NCBI RefSeq assembly: GCF_013359815.1
Contig: NZ_JABMCF010000041.1
Location: 124,001-188,000, forward strand
Length of the DNA: 64,000 nt
Source: Curtobacterium flaccumfaciens
GTDB lineage: Bacteria > Actinomycetota > Actinomycetes > Actinomycetales > Microbacteriaceae
Direction: 5' to 3'
Shown here: piece after piece, positions 20,535 to 28,258 of the stretch
Numbering within the stretch: position 1 is the first letter of the stretch
Layout: every line of letters begins with the position of its first letter
Program-made: the position numbers and the translations under genes
Notes under the pieces: generated by a model
Told to the model about the DNA's origin: nothing
Database searches by the model: none
Seen by the model: the letters and a program-made list of their open reading frames with translations, nothing else

Positions 20535-20908
20535 GCGATGGAGGCCCGGTACGCCTCGTGGTCCATCAGGTCCTCGGGGAACGAGGTGCCGTCGACCTTG
20601 ATCTTCACGAGCCAGCCGGCACCGAACGGGTCCTGGTTGACGGTGTCGGGGGTGTCGACGACGGCGTCGTTGACCTCGACGACCTCGCCCTCGATCGGGG
20701 CGAAGAGCTCGCCGACGCTCTTGGTCGACTCGATCTCCCCGATCTGGTCGCCGGCGGTGGTGGCGGTGCCGACGGCGGGGAGCTCGACGTAGACGACGTC
20801 ACCGAGCTGCTCGGCGGCGTGGTCGGTGATGCCGACGGTGACGGTGTCGCCCTCGACGAGCAGCCACTCGTGGTCGGCCGTGTACTGGAGTGCGGTCTGG
20901 TCGGTCAT
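20531..20908 (-). CDS. gcvH: Glycine cleavage system H protein
   Basis: A 125-aa lipoyl carrier that shuttles the aminomethyl intermediate between the P and T proteins. The lipoylation site is Lys63 in [16 protein letters not shown]; the fold markers [13 protein letters not shown] and [10 protein letters not shown] are intact. Only 4 bp separate it from the end of gcvT, and it overlaps gcvP by 4 bp. ATG 20906-20908 follows a clear purine-rich ribosome-binding stretch. Confidence 0.98.
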
Positions 20909-20912
20909 GGGG

Positions 20913-22058
20913 TCAGCCTTTCGAGGCGCGGCGGTAGAAGGGGAACGCGGAGACCGTGCTGGGGACGGCAGTCCCGCGGACGTCGATGTGGAGGACCTGT
21001 GCCCCGTCCGACACGGCGTCGAGCGCAGCCGGGTCGACGAAGGCCATCGCGACGGGGTGGCCGAGCGTCGGCGAGAGCGCGCCCGAGGTCACGGTGCCGA
21101 CGACCGTGCCGTCGAGCACGACGTCGTAGCCCGCGCGGGGAGCACGGCGGCCCTCGGTCACCAGGCCGACGAGCACGCGGGCGTCCGCGGAGGGGGTGAC
21201 GCCGGACGCACCGACGAAGTCGCCGTCCTTGGCGACGACGCGGCCGAGGCCGGCCTGGGCCGGACGGACGTCGGTGCCGAGCTCGTGCCCGTAGAGGGGC
21301 ATGCCGGCCTCGAGTCGCAGGGTGTCGCGTGCGGCGAGCCCGGCGGGGACGACCCCGCGGTCGGCGCCGGCCTCGAGCAGGGCGTCCCAGAGCACCGGGG
21401 CGGTGTCCGGGTCCGTGTAGACCTCGAAGCCGTCCTCGCCGGTGTACCCGGTCCGCGCGACGAGCACGTCGGCACCGTCGAACAGCGCGTGCAGCACGCG
21501 GTAGTAGCCGAGTTCGTCGAACGGGGTCTCGGGCTGCAGGCGGTCGGCGACGACGAGCGTGTCGAGCGTGCCGGCAGCCGCGGGGCCCTGGATCGCGACG
21601 AGGGCCGTGGTGTCGGAGTCGTCGGAGACCTCGACGTCGAACCCGTCGGCCCGGGCGGTGAGCGCGGTGACGGCCACGTCGCGGTTGGACGCGTTCGCGA
21701 CGACGAGGAAGACGTCGTCATCGGTCCGGTACACGACGAGGTCGTCGAGGATCCCGCCGTCCTCGGCGAGCAGCAGCGAGTACTTGGCGCGGCCGATCGG
21801 CATCGTGCCGAAGGACCCGGCGAGCGCGTGGTCGAGGAAGGCGACGGCATCGCTGCCGGTCACCCCGATCTCGGCCATGTGCGACAGGTCGAAGACCCCG
21901 GCGGCCTCGCGCACGGCGTGGTGCTCGGCGAGGTCCGACGAGTAGCGCACGGGCATGCGGTACCCGGCGAAGTCGGTGAAGGTCGCACCGGCGGCCTCGT
22001 GCACGGCTTCGAGCGGCGACGAACGCTGACCCGGCGTGGGCAGTGGGGACGGACTCAT
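20913..22058 (-). CDS. gcvT: Aminomethyltransferase, T protein of the glycine cleavage system
   Basis: A 381-aa folate-dependent enzyme that releases ammonia and makes 5,10-methylene-THF from the H-protein-bound intermediate. Motifs include [67 protein letters not shown] and the C-terminal [12 protein letters not shown] 22056-22058 with CAGGAG about 8 nt upstream is chosen; the longer frame to 22124 runs into the riboswitch. It is the first gene of the operon. Confidence 0.97.
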   Translation of the reverse strand: MSPSPLPTPGQRSSPLEAVHEAAGATFTDFAGYRMPVRYSSDLAEHHAVREAAGVFDLSHMAEIGVTGSDAVAFLDHALAGSFGTMPIGRAKYSLLLAEDGGILDDLVVYRTDDDVFLVVANASNRDVAVTALTARADGFDVEVSDDSDTTALVAIQGPAAAGTLDTLVVADRLQPETPFDELGYYRVLHALFDGADVLVARTGYTGEDGFEVYTDPDTAPVLWDALLEAGADRGVVPAGLAARDTLRLEAGMPLYGHELGTDVRPAQAGLGRVVAKDGDFVGASGVTPSADARVLVGLVTEGRRAPRAGYDVVLDGTVVGTVTSGALSPTLGHPVAMAFVDPAALDAVSDGAQVLHIDVRGTAVPSTVSAFPFYRRASKG

Positions 22059-22107
22059 GGCGGAGTTCTCCTGGCATCGGCAGGGCCCGGCGACGATCGC
22101 CGGGTGG

Positions 22108-22279
22108 AACTCCCCCTCTGTCATGGGCCTGAGAGTTTCACCGCGGCCCGTGAGGTCCGGCGGCTTTCACCGTGGGCGAGACGACCGAGCGTCTGCTTTT
22201 CAGAGTGGCCTGTCCGCTGCGGTGTGGGACCTGAGAGATTGACGGGGGGATTGCTCCTTCGGTGCCGTGCGTGCGCCCG
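22108..22279 (-). promoter_or_regulatory. Glycine riboswitch (tandem aptamers) leader of gcvT
   Basis: Read on the minus strand, the leader contains the glycine aptamer consensus blocks in order: CGAAGGAGCAA, AATCTCTCAGGT, CTCTGAAAAGC, then CACGGTGAAAG, GCGGTGAAACTCTCAGGC and finally ACAGAGGGGGAG. This is two aptamers in tandem, ending about 50 nt before the gcvT start. In this family, glycine binding turns on expression of the cleavage system. The 5' strand of the first P1 helix (usually GGAGAG) is not obvious and may lie in or be replaced by the adjacent repeats, so the upstream edge is approximate. Confidence 0.9.
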
Positions 22280-22347
22280 AGGGCACGGTGTACCCAGAGG
22301 CACGGTGTACCCAGAGGCACGATGTACCCAGAGGCACGACGTACCCG
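22280..22347. repeat. Four tandem 17-bp repeats upstream of the glycine riboswitch
   Basis: Four direct units of the form GAGGCACGRYGTACCCA sit end to end (22280, 22297, 22314 and 22331). Units 1 and 2 are nearly identical and units 3 and 4 carry one or two changes. They abut the riboswitch on its promoter side and could be regulator-binding iterons or a slippage expansion of the leader. Confidence 0.75.
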
Positions 22348-22477
22348 GAGGTACGTGCACGGCGTCTCCCGCGACGGATGAACGGCCGGTGTGTTCAGTT
22401 GTCCGCGACGAGCATACCGAGGCCGCGTTTCGAGCGTGTGTCGCGAGCGAGCCTTCGACATCTCGTAGAATGCGGGG

Positions 22478-22852
22478 ATGGCCGGACAACGATCGCGCCC
22501 GCGCGGGCAGCTGGAGCAGGCGGTGCTCGACGCCCTCCGCTCCGCCGACGCCGGGCTCACCGCGCGCCAGGTGCTCGACGCGTTCCCGGAGCCCCGCCCC
22601 GCGCTGACGACCGTCCTCACCGTGCTCGACCGACTCGGCCGCAAGGGCCAGGTGGAACGGGAGCAGCACGACGACGCTCCCCTGACGTTCCGCGCCGTGC
22701 ACAGTCGTGACGAGCAGACCGCGTCGCTGATGTCGAGCGCGCTGGCCGCGTCGTCCGACCGTGAGGCCGCACTGCTGCAGTTCACCGGCTCGCTCGCCTC
22801 GGACGACCTCGAGGCCCTGCGCCGCGCCCTCGACGCCCGCGCCCGCTCCTGA
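22478..22852 (+). CDS. BlaI/MecI/CopY family transcriptional repressor
   Basis: A 124-aa protein with an N-terminal winged helix-turn-helix: LEQAVLDALRSADAGLTARQVLDAF, then PALTTVLTVLDRLGRKGQVER, the classic BlaI recognition-helix region. A helical C-terminal dimerisation segment follows. BlaI-type repressors are inactivated by cleavage after signalling from a membrane metalloprotease of the BlaR1/M56 type. The next gene, 13 bp downstream, encodes exactly such a protease, so the two likely form a sensor-repressor pair. No beta-lactamase gene is nearby, so the controlled target is unknown. Confidence 0.88.
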   Translation: MAGQRSRPRGQLEQAVLDALRSADAGLTARQVLDAFPEPRPALTTVLTVLDRLGRKGQVEREQHDDAPLTFRAVHSRDEQTASLMSSALAASSDREAALLQFTGSLASDDLEALRRALDARARS

Positions 22853-22865
22853 CCGGCTGCGCACC

Positions 22866-23603
22866 GTGGTCGTCGCCGGCATCGCGCTCATCGTCCTCGC
22901 ACTCGCGGTGGTGGTGTTCGCACCCCGGGTCCTGACCCGTTCCGCCTGGACGATCGACCTGCCCCGCACCGCGCTGGTCTGCTGGTCGGTCGCGGTCCTG
23001 CTCGGCGTCGTCGGCTTCGTGGTCGGCATCACCCTCGTGGTGCTCGCGGACCGTCCGGTCACCGAGCTGTTCGGCGGGGGCGGCTCCCCCACGCACGGCT
23101 TCAACGTCGGCGTCGCGCTGCTCGGGGTCGTCGCGTTCGTCGTCGCGGTCCGGGTGCGCCCCGGCCCGGAACACGAGGCCGTCCGGCAGGCGATGCGTTC
23201 CGGTGTCGCCCCACACCGCGAGATCGACGGCACCCCCGTCGCCGTCGTCGAGGCCGACCACGCACTGGCGTGCGCCGTGCCGGGTCGGAGCGGTGGTGTC
23301 CTCGTCAGCACCGGCTTGGCAGACCGGTTGCGCACCGACGAACTGGAGGCCGTGGTCGCCCACGAACGCGCCCACCTGACCCAGCACCACGCGGCTGCGG
23401 TCGCGGTCGCGGAATCGATCGAACGTGCGGTCCCGTGGGTGCCAGGTGCGCGCGCCATGGCGCGGTCGACGCGTGTGCTCGTGGAGTTCGCCGCGGACGA
23501 CGCGGCGGCCCGTCGCGTCGGACGCGACGCCCTGCGCCGGGCGGTGCTGGTGGCGGACGGGAGCAGCGCGCTCGGCGCGATCCGCGCCTCCAGGCTGTCG
23601 TGA
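22866..23603 (+). CDS. M56/M48-like membrane metallopeptidase
   Basis: A 245-aa protein with three hydrophobic segments in the first 100 residues (about 2-20, 34-60 and 78-95) and a cytoplasmic-type protease domain bearing the zinc motif HERAH at residues 166-170. It lacks the penicillin-binding sensor domain of true BlaR1, as is usual for the short actinobacterial BlaI partners. It probably processes the repressor encoded just upstream. GTG 22866 is the first sensible start after the blaI-like stop. Confidence 0.85.
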   Translation: MVVAGIALIVLALAVVVFAPRVLTRSAWTIDLPRTALVCWSVAVLLGVVGFVVGITLVVLADRPVTELFGGGGSPTHGFNVGVALLGVVAFVVAVRVRPGPEHEAVRQAMRSGVAPHREIDGTPVAVVEADHALACAVPGRSGGVLVSTGLADRLRTDELEAVVAHERAHLTQHHAAAVAVAESIERAVPWVPGARAMARSTRVLVEFAADDAAARRVGRDALRRAVLVADGSSALGAIRASRLS

Positions 23604-23643
23604 CGCACCATGTGTCGGGGGCGAGGCATATGGTGATCGGACC

Positions 23644-24126
23644 GTGAAGCCACTGACCGAAGCCGACATCCGATCGTCGTTCGTGAACGCCACCCCCGAC
23701 GAACTCGCACAGCTGCCCATCCCGGGCCTGCACGAGACACTCTGGGACGAACGCGAGTTCCTGGGCTGGCGCGACCCGCAGGCCGCCCGCCGCGGGTACA
23801 TCGTGTCCTGGATCGACGAGCGCCCCGTGGGCATCGTCGTCCGGTCCGCCGGTGGCTCGCTGCGCCCCGGCATCGCCGCGATGTGCTCGTTCTGCCACTC
23901 GCCGCAGCCCGCGACCCAGGTCCGGCTGTTCTCCGCCGCGCGTGCCGGTGAGTCCGGGCGCAACGGCAACACGATCGGCACGTACATCTGCGAAGACCTC
24001 GGGTGCCCGATGCTGATCCGCACCGCGCCCCCGCACCTGAACCCGCCGGCGACCATCGCGATGCGTGGAGCCTCCCTGCTGCAGCGCGTGCAGAATTTCA
24101 CCGCGGACATCACCAAGACGGCGTGA
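23644..24126 (+). CDS. FBP domain-containing zinc-finger protein
   Basis: A 160-aa protein matching the actinobacterial FBP (EF-G-binding/fibronectin-binding C-terminal treble-clef) family. Two cysteine pairs, CSFCHS and CEDLGC, form the zinc site, and the segments GWRDPQAARRGYIVSW and ARAGESGRNGNTIGTYIC are typical. Relatives (for example FusB-like proteins) bind EF-G on the ribosome, so a translation-related role is plausible but unproven here. GTG 23644 is the start; the end overlaps the next small gene by 4 bp (GTGA). Confidence 0.8.
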   Translation: MKPLTEADIRSSFVNATPDELAQLPIPGLHETLWDEREFLGWRDPQAARRGYIVSWIDERPVGIVVRSAGGSLRPGIAAMCSFCHSPQPATQVRLFSAARAGESGRNGNTIGTYICEDLGCPMLIRTAPPHLNPPATIAMRGASLLQRVQNFTADITKTA

Positions 24127-24377
24127 GCCGGTTCGGCACCGCCCGCTGGGCTGTGGTCGAGGAACTCGGCGACGGCCGGTGGCGGCTGACCCTGCGGGAC
24201 GAGGCCGACGACGAACTCGGCGCGTTCGGCCTGCGCGTCGAGGGGCCGTGGGACCCCGACGTCGAGCCGCACGTCGGGTTCGTGCTCGTGCAGCTCGGCT
24301 TGACGCTGCGCGGGGCTCGGCCGTGGCGCATCGACGAACTCGGCGACCACCGGGCGCCCGTGCTGTCGCTGGGCTGA
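24123..24377 (+). CDS. Small acidic protein of unknown function, coupled to FBP gene
   Basis: An 84-aa protein beginning at a GTG that overlaps the FBP stop. It is rich in Asp, Glu, Arg and Trp with alternating hydrophobic strands (RWRLTLRDEADDELGAFGLRV), suggesting a small beta-rich fold. I do not recognise a family. The coupling suggests co-expression with the FBP protein. Confidence 0.6.
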   Translation: MSRFGTARWAVVEELGDGRWRLTLRDEADDELGAFGLRVEGPWDPDVEPHVGFVLVQLGLTLRGARPWRIDELGDHRAPVLSLG

Positions 24378-24431
24378 ACGAGGACGCCCGGACGGCTTCC
24401 TTTCGTGCGGGCAGTCAGTCAGTCACCTCGG

Positions 24432-25316
24432 TCAGTCCGCGGCGACGAAGTTGCGCAGGATCTCGCGGTCGTCGTCGGCGCGCATCGCCCAGGCGAGCTC
24501 GCTGCGGTGGTCGCTGCCCTCGAGCGGCAGGAGCGCCACCGTGTCGGGTGCGGCGCGCGCGGCGCTCTCCGGCACCACCGTGACACCGAGGCCCACCCCG
24601 ACCAGGTGCAGCACGGTCGCCCAGGTCGTGGCCTCCTGCACGATGACGGGTCGGCGGCCACCGGCGGTGACCGGTGCGAGGTTGCGCTCGGTCGCCAGCG
24701 CCCCAGCGACCGCCGGGAAGAACACGAACGGCTCGTCGACCAGCTCGGTGCCGCGGATGCGATCCCGATCTGCCAACCGGTGGCCGCGCGGCACGGCGGC
24801 GACGAAGGCCTCGGAACGGAACGGCAGCAGCCGCACGGCGGGGTCCGGGTCGGCATCGCGGACGACGGCGAGGTCGAGTTCGCCGCGCACGATCCGTGCC
24901 AACAGGGTCGACGAGTACCCCTCGGTCAGTTCGACCCGGACCAGGGGGTAGCGCTCCCGGAACGCCTGCACACGTTCGATCGGGCCGAGGGGCAGGGCGG
25001 AGACGACGAACCCGACGTCGAGCCGACCGACCTCGCCCCGCCCGACCCGCACCGTCTCGTCGAGGTCCCGTCGCACCTGCCCGAGCAGCGACCGCGCACG
25101 GCCCTGCAGCACCCGGCCGGCGGCAGTCAGGGCGACGCTGCGGCTGGTCCGGACGAACAGGTCGACCCCGAGCGCGCGTTCGGTCCGCCGGATCTGCTGG
25201 GACAGCGCGGGCTGCGCGATCCGCAGCTGCTCGGCCGCGCGGCCGAAGTGCAGCTCGTCGGCGACGGCGAGGAACGCCCGCAGCTGCCGGAGGTCGACGT
25301 CCGGTTCTCGATCCAT
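24432..25316 (-). CDS. LysR family transcriptional regulator
   Basis: A 294-aa LysR-type regulator with an N-terminal winged HTH (DLRQLRAFLAVADELHFGRAAEQLRIAQPALSQQIRRTERAL). A periplasmic-binding-like effector domain follows from about residue 90, containing LDVGFVVSALPLGPIERVQ and GYSSTLLARIVRGELDLAVV. ATG 25314-25316 gives the usual short N-terminus. It is transcribed divergently from the GNAT gene at 25385 across a 68-bp gap, so that gene may be its target. Confidence 0.92.
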   Translation of the reverse strand: MDREPDVDLRQLRAFLAVADELHFGRAAEQLRIAQPALSQQIRRTERALGVDLFVRTSRSVALTAAGRVLQGRARSLLGQVRRDLDETVRVGRGEVGRLDVGFVVSALPLGPIERVQAFRERYPLVRVELTEGYSSTLLARIVRGELDLAVVRDADPDPAVRLLPFRSEAFVAAVPRGHRLADRDRIRGTELVDEPFVFFPAVAGALATERNLAPVTAGGRRPVIVQEATTWATVLHLVGVGLGVTVVPESAARAAPDTVALLPLEGSDHRSELAWAMRADDDREILRNFVAAD

Positions 25317-25384
25317 GCACACAGGCTATCGATCAGCGCGAACGAGTATTGGACGTGACTGCATCGTCGATCGAGGATGGATGC

Positions 25385-25873
25385 ATGCCCGAAGCGACCT
25401 CCACCGTCACCATCGCCGACCTCGCCACCCCCGCGGACGCCGAGGCGTTCCGCACGCTCAACGAGGCCTGGATCACCCGGTACTTCACCCTCGAGGACGA
25501 GGACCGCGTGTTCCTCTCCGATCCCGTCGGCCGGGTCGTGGAGCAGGGCGGCGCCGTCCTGGTCGCCCGGCTCGACGACCAGGTCATCGGGTGCATCGGC
25601 GTCGTGCCCACCACCCCCGGCGTGTTCGAACTCGTGAAGATGGCGGTCTCCCCCGACCACCAGGGGCACGGCACCGGGCGGAAGCTCATCACCGCGGCGC
25701 TCGACCGGGCACGCGAACTCGGCGCCCGCCGCATCGACCTGGAGAGCAACGCGCAGCTCACCAGCGCCGTGCACCTGTACGAGGCGTTCGGGTTCCGGCA
25801 CCTGCGCGCGGACGAGATCGCCCCGAGCCCGTACGTGCGGGCCGACGTGCACATGACCCTCGACCTGCACTGA
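25385..25873 (+). CDS. GNAT family N-acetyltransferase
   Basis: A 162-aa acyl-CoA-dependent acetyltransferase. The CoA-binding motif A is VSPDHQGHGTGRKLITAAL, followed by the motif B region ARRIDLESNAQLTSAVHLYEAFGFRHL. The acceptor is unknown. ATG 25385 is chosen; nearby ATGs at 25377 and 25381 are in other frames. It is divergent from the LysR gene. Confidence 0.9.
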   Translation: MPEATSTVTIADLATPADAEAFRTLNEAWITRYFTLEDEDRVFLSDPVGRVVEQGGAVLVARLDDQVIGCIGVVPTTPGVFELVKMAVSPDHQGHGTGRKLITAALDRARELGARRIDLESNAQLTSAVHLYEAFGFRHLRADEIAPSPYVRADVHMTLDLH

Positions 25874-25936
25874 CGTTCGACCTGCGCCGACGTTCGAACT
25901 GCACTGACGGCGGCCCGGTCCCGGTACGCTCGCGGC

Positions 25937-26122
25937 ATGGCAACGTACGAGGTGCAGGCGGTCCGCGAGGCCGGCGCGTGGCAGGTCTTCATCGACGGCT
26001 TCATGGTGACCGAGGTGTCCCGGTGGCCGTCCGTCGGGTTCGTGGCCCGCGAGCTCCTCGCGATGGACCGTGACGACGACCTGCGCATCCGCGTCGTCGG
26101 CCGCAACCAGTACGTGGCCTGA
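25937..26122 (+). CDS. Small protein resembling the N-terminal domain of the adjacent HicB-like antitoxin
   Basis: A 61-aa protein (MATYEVQAVREAGAWQVFIDG...). It aligns by eye with the first 55 residues of the protein encoded on the opposite strand at 26151-26531: both have V-x-A-x-R, W-x-V/I-x-IDG, then T and R, and an AR-[ED]-L-L-type helix followed by DD. It lacks the C-terminal HTH. It may be a stand-alone HicB-fold protein or a duplicated antitoxin domain. Confidence 0.65.
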   Translation: MATYEVQAVREAGAWQVFIDGFMVTEVSRWPSVGFVARELLAMDRDDDLRIRVVGRNQYVA

Positions 26123-26150
26123 CCGCCGCGGAGCGCGTTGACCCGGACGG

Positions 26151-26531
26151 TCAGCGGGCAGCGGCGACCAGCTGTTGTGCTCGCTGGTGCGAGACGTGGA
26201 GCAGTGGTCCGATCTCACGCACGGTGAGCCCGGACTCGTGCAGGACCAACGCCGCGGCGGCCGTCTCCTTGGCTGCCTCGATGCGTGCGCGCTCGGACTC
26301 CTCGCGGAGCGCGACCGCACGGTCCAGGTGCGCCTGCGCCGCTTCGGGCATCGCCACCTCGACGACGAGTTCGAAGGACTCCGGATCGCGGTCGTCGTTC
26401 ATCAGCGAGAGCCAGTCACGGGCCATCAGCTCGATCTCTCGTTCGCGCTTCGCCTGCGTCCGGATGACGCCGTCGATCCAGATCACCCAGTACTTCCCGT
26501 CGCGCTCCGCGCGCACCGTGTGTCGGCTCAT
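26151..26531 (-). CDS. HicB-like antitoxin with C-terminal helix-turn-helix
   Basis: A 126-aa protein. Residues 1-60 form a partial HicB-like RNase H-type domain (VRAERDGKYWVIWIDGVIRTQAK). Next come a charged helical linker and a C-terminal HTH (ALVLHESGLTVREIGPLLHVSHQRAQQLVAAAR) for operator binding. It overlaps the toxin-like gene by 4 bp (ATGA), the usual toxin-first HicA-HicB order. It would neutralise the toxin and repress the pair. Confidence 0.75.
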   Translation of the reverse strand: MSRHTVRAERDGKYWVIWIDGVIRTQAKREREIELMARDWLSLMNDDRDPESFELVVEVAMPEAAQAHLDRAVALREESERARIEAAKETAAAALVLHESGLTVREIGPLLHVSHQRAQQLVAAAR

Positions 26532-26761
26532 TCCCGGCCTTCTCCCCGTCGTTGACAGTCTCGGATGATGGACAGCGCAGTCCGTTCCCGGACCTCACGG
26601 TGGCGTGGAACCGCCACGGCACTCTCCCCGAAGCGGAAGACGTCGTGGCGCCCGCCGTGGCGGTCGAACACGAACGTCACCCCTCGCTGCTCGGCCAATC
26701 GCGCAAGCCGGTCCAAGAGTTCCGCGCGCTTCACGCTACGCGTCCAATCGGGATTGGGCAA
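26528..26761 (-). CDS. HicA-like toxin (mRNA interferase)
   Basis: A small basic protein of 68-77 aa with the HicA dsRBD-like fold signature: KRAELLDRLARLAEQRGVTFVFDR, then GGRHDVFRFGESAVAVPRHREVRERTALSIIRDCQ. The catalytic-position His is His39 in GGRHD (the family usually has GGSH/GxSH). It would cleave translated mRNA when unbound. The start is a TTG at 26759-26761 or a GTG at 26732-26734 (VKRAELL, closer to the family N-terminus). An inverted repeat lies just upstream. Confidence 0.75.
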   Translation of the reverse strand: MPNPDWTRSVKRAELLDRLARLAEQRGVTFVFDRHGGRHDVFRFGESAVAVPRHREVRERTALSIIRDCQRRGEGRE

Positions 26762-26765
26762 GATT

Positions 26766-26782
26766 GTCTACCCGAAGTAGAC
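26766..26782. promoter_or_regulatory. Candidate operator of the hicAB-like pair
   Basis: A perfect inverted repeat GTCTAC-N5-GTAGAC lies 5 bp upstream of the TTG start of the toxin-like gene. Position and symmetry fit binding by the HTH of the antitoxin; no experiment supports it. Confidence 0.4.
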
Positions 26783-26924
26783 GCGTGGTGTCGGAGAAGG
26801 GCATGCACCGACCGTTGCGGTCCGAGGAGCACGATCCAGGACACCCAACGTGATCTGTGGACAGATTTCAGCAACGGCGAGTTGTGGAGGACGAGCCTCC
26901 CGGCACGCGTCAGTCAGGCGCAGG

Positions 26925-28124
26925 TCAGGCGACGTGCCAGACCAGCCCCTCCTGCGCGCTCGACGGGTACGCCGAGGCGATCCGGAACACGGCCTCGCGC
27001 AGGGTCTCCGGTGAGCACGCCAGGTTGAGCCGGACGAACCCGCGCCCCTCGGACCCGAACCCCAGCCCGGAGTTGAGCGCGACGTACGCGTTCTCACGCA
27101 GCGGCACCGCCGGGTCGTCGCCGAGGCCGATGCCCCGGAAGTCGAGCCACGCCAGGTACCCGGCGCGCGGCCGCGTGTAGACGACCCCGGGCAGGTGCTC
27201 GGCGAGGAGTTTCGCGAGCAGCCGGTCGTTCGCCACGATGCGCGCCACGACGTCGTCGAGCCAGTCCGTCGCCAGGGTGAACGCCGCCAGGTTCGCGTGC
27301 AGCCCGAGGATGCTCGTGCGGCAGGCGACCTCCTCCCACAGGGTGTCGAGGAGCGCGGCGGTCCGGGGATCGCCGGCGACGATGACCGAGCACTTCACAC
27401 CGGCGAGGTTCCAGCCCTTGCTCGCCGAGGTCACGCACACGCTCCGGGCCCCGAGCGGTTCGGCGACGGCGGCGAACGGGGTGAACTGCACGCCGGGGTG
27501 GGTCAGGGGCGCGTGGATCTCGTCGCTGATGACGAGGACGTCGTACTTCGCAGCCAGTTCGGCGATCGCGACGAGGTCGGCCCGGTCGTGCACGAGCCCG
27601 ACCGGGTTGTGCGGGTTGCAGAGCAGGAAGACGCCGACCCCGCCGGCGAACGCCCGCTCGAGGCCCTCGAGGTCGAGCCGGTACTGCCCCCACTGCTCGA
27701 GCAGCGGGACCTCCTCGACCTGACATCGAGCCTCTTCGACGAGCTCGAAGAACGGCGGGTACACCGGCGGCGTGATCGCGACGCGGCCGCCGTCGGGCAG
27801 CGCGAGCCGGAGCGACTCGACGATCCCGACGCTGACGTCGGCGGCCAGGTGGATGCGCGACGGATCGATCTCCCAGCCCCAGCGGTCCAGCGCAAACTGC
27901 GCGAACGCGGGAGCGAGCGGACCGGGGCCGTCGAGGTACCCGAGGTCGGACTGCGAGACCCGCTCGATCAGGGCCTGCCGGATCGCCGGCGCGACGTCGT
28001 GGTCCATCTCGGCGACGAACAGGGGCAGCACGTCGGGCGCGTACCGCGTCCACTTGATGCTCGTCCGGACCCCGCGGAGCGTGCCGACCGGGTCCTGCTC
28101 GTCGCTCGCCATGCGTCCCAGCAT
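26925..28124 (-). CDS. PLP-dependent aminotransferase, MalY/PatB (cystathionine beta-lyase-like) type
   Basis: A fold-type I PLP enzyme of about 395-399 aa. The PLP lysine lies in VTSASKGWNLAGVKCSVI. Other marks are the Asn of LCNPHNPVG, the Asp of VISDEIHAPLTHPG, and RLNLACSPETL near the C-terminus. MalY/PatB relatives cleave C-S bonds of cystathionine or aminotransfer, and some act as regulators. Two ATGs four codons apart (28122-28124 and 28110-28112) are equally possible. Confidence 0.9.
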   Translation of the reverse strand: MLGRMASDEQDPVGTLRGVRTSIKWTRYAPDVLPLFVAEMDHDVAPAIRQALIERVSQSDLGYLDGPGPLAPAFAQFALDRWGWEIDPSRIHLAADVSVGIVESLRLALPDGGRVAITPPVYPPFFELVEEARCQVEEVPLLEQWGQYRLDLEGLERAFAGGVGVFLLCNPHNPVGLVHDRADLVAIAELAAKYDVLVISDEIHAPLTHPGVQFTPFAAVAEPLGARSVCVTSASKGWNLAGVKCSVIVAGDPRTAALLDTLWEEVACRTSILGLHANLAAFTLATDWLDDVVARIVANDRLLAKLLAEHLPGVVYTRPRAGYLAWLDFRGIGLGDDPAVPLRENAYVALNSGLGFGSEGRGFVRLNLACSPETLREAVFRIASAYPSSAQEGLVWHVA

Positions 28125-28258
28125 GCCCCTGCCGGGAGGCCCGGCGCGACTCCCGACGTCATCCCACGTCGTCTTCGGCGTCCTACTGGGAATTGGTTGA
28201 GCGTTGCGCTCAGTTGGCGGAATGTATGTCGTGCAGATCTCCGACCGTCGGGGGTAAC

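Noticed and set aside
22280..22347. Possible CRISPR array
   Set aside because: The 17-bp units are directly contiguous with no spacers and no cas genes are present; the Cas2-like protein at 37559 is a solitary relative.
22861..23603. Full BlaR1 sensor
   Set aside because: The protein has the membrane helices and HERAH motif but ends without a penicillin-binding domain, so it is described only as an M56/M48-like peptidase.
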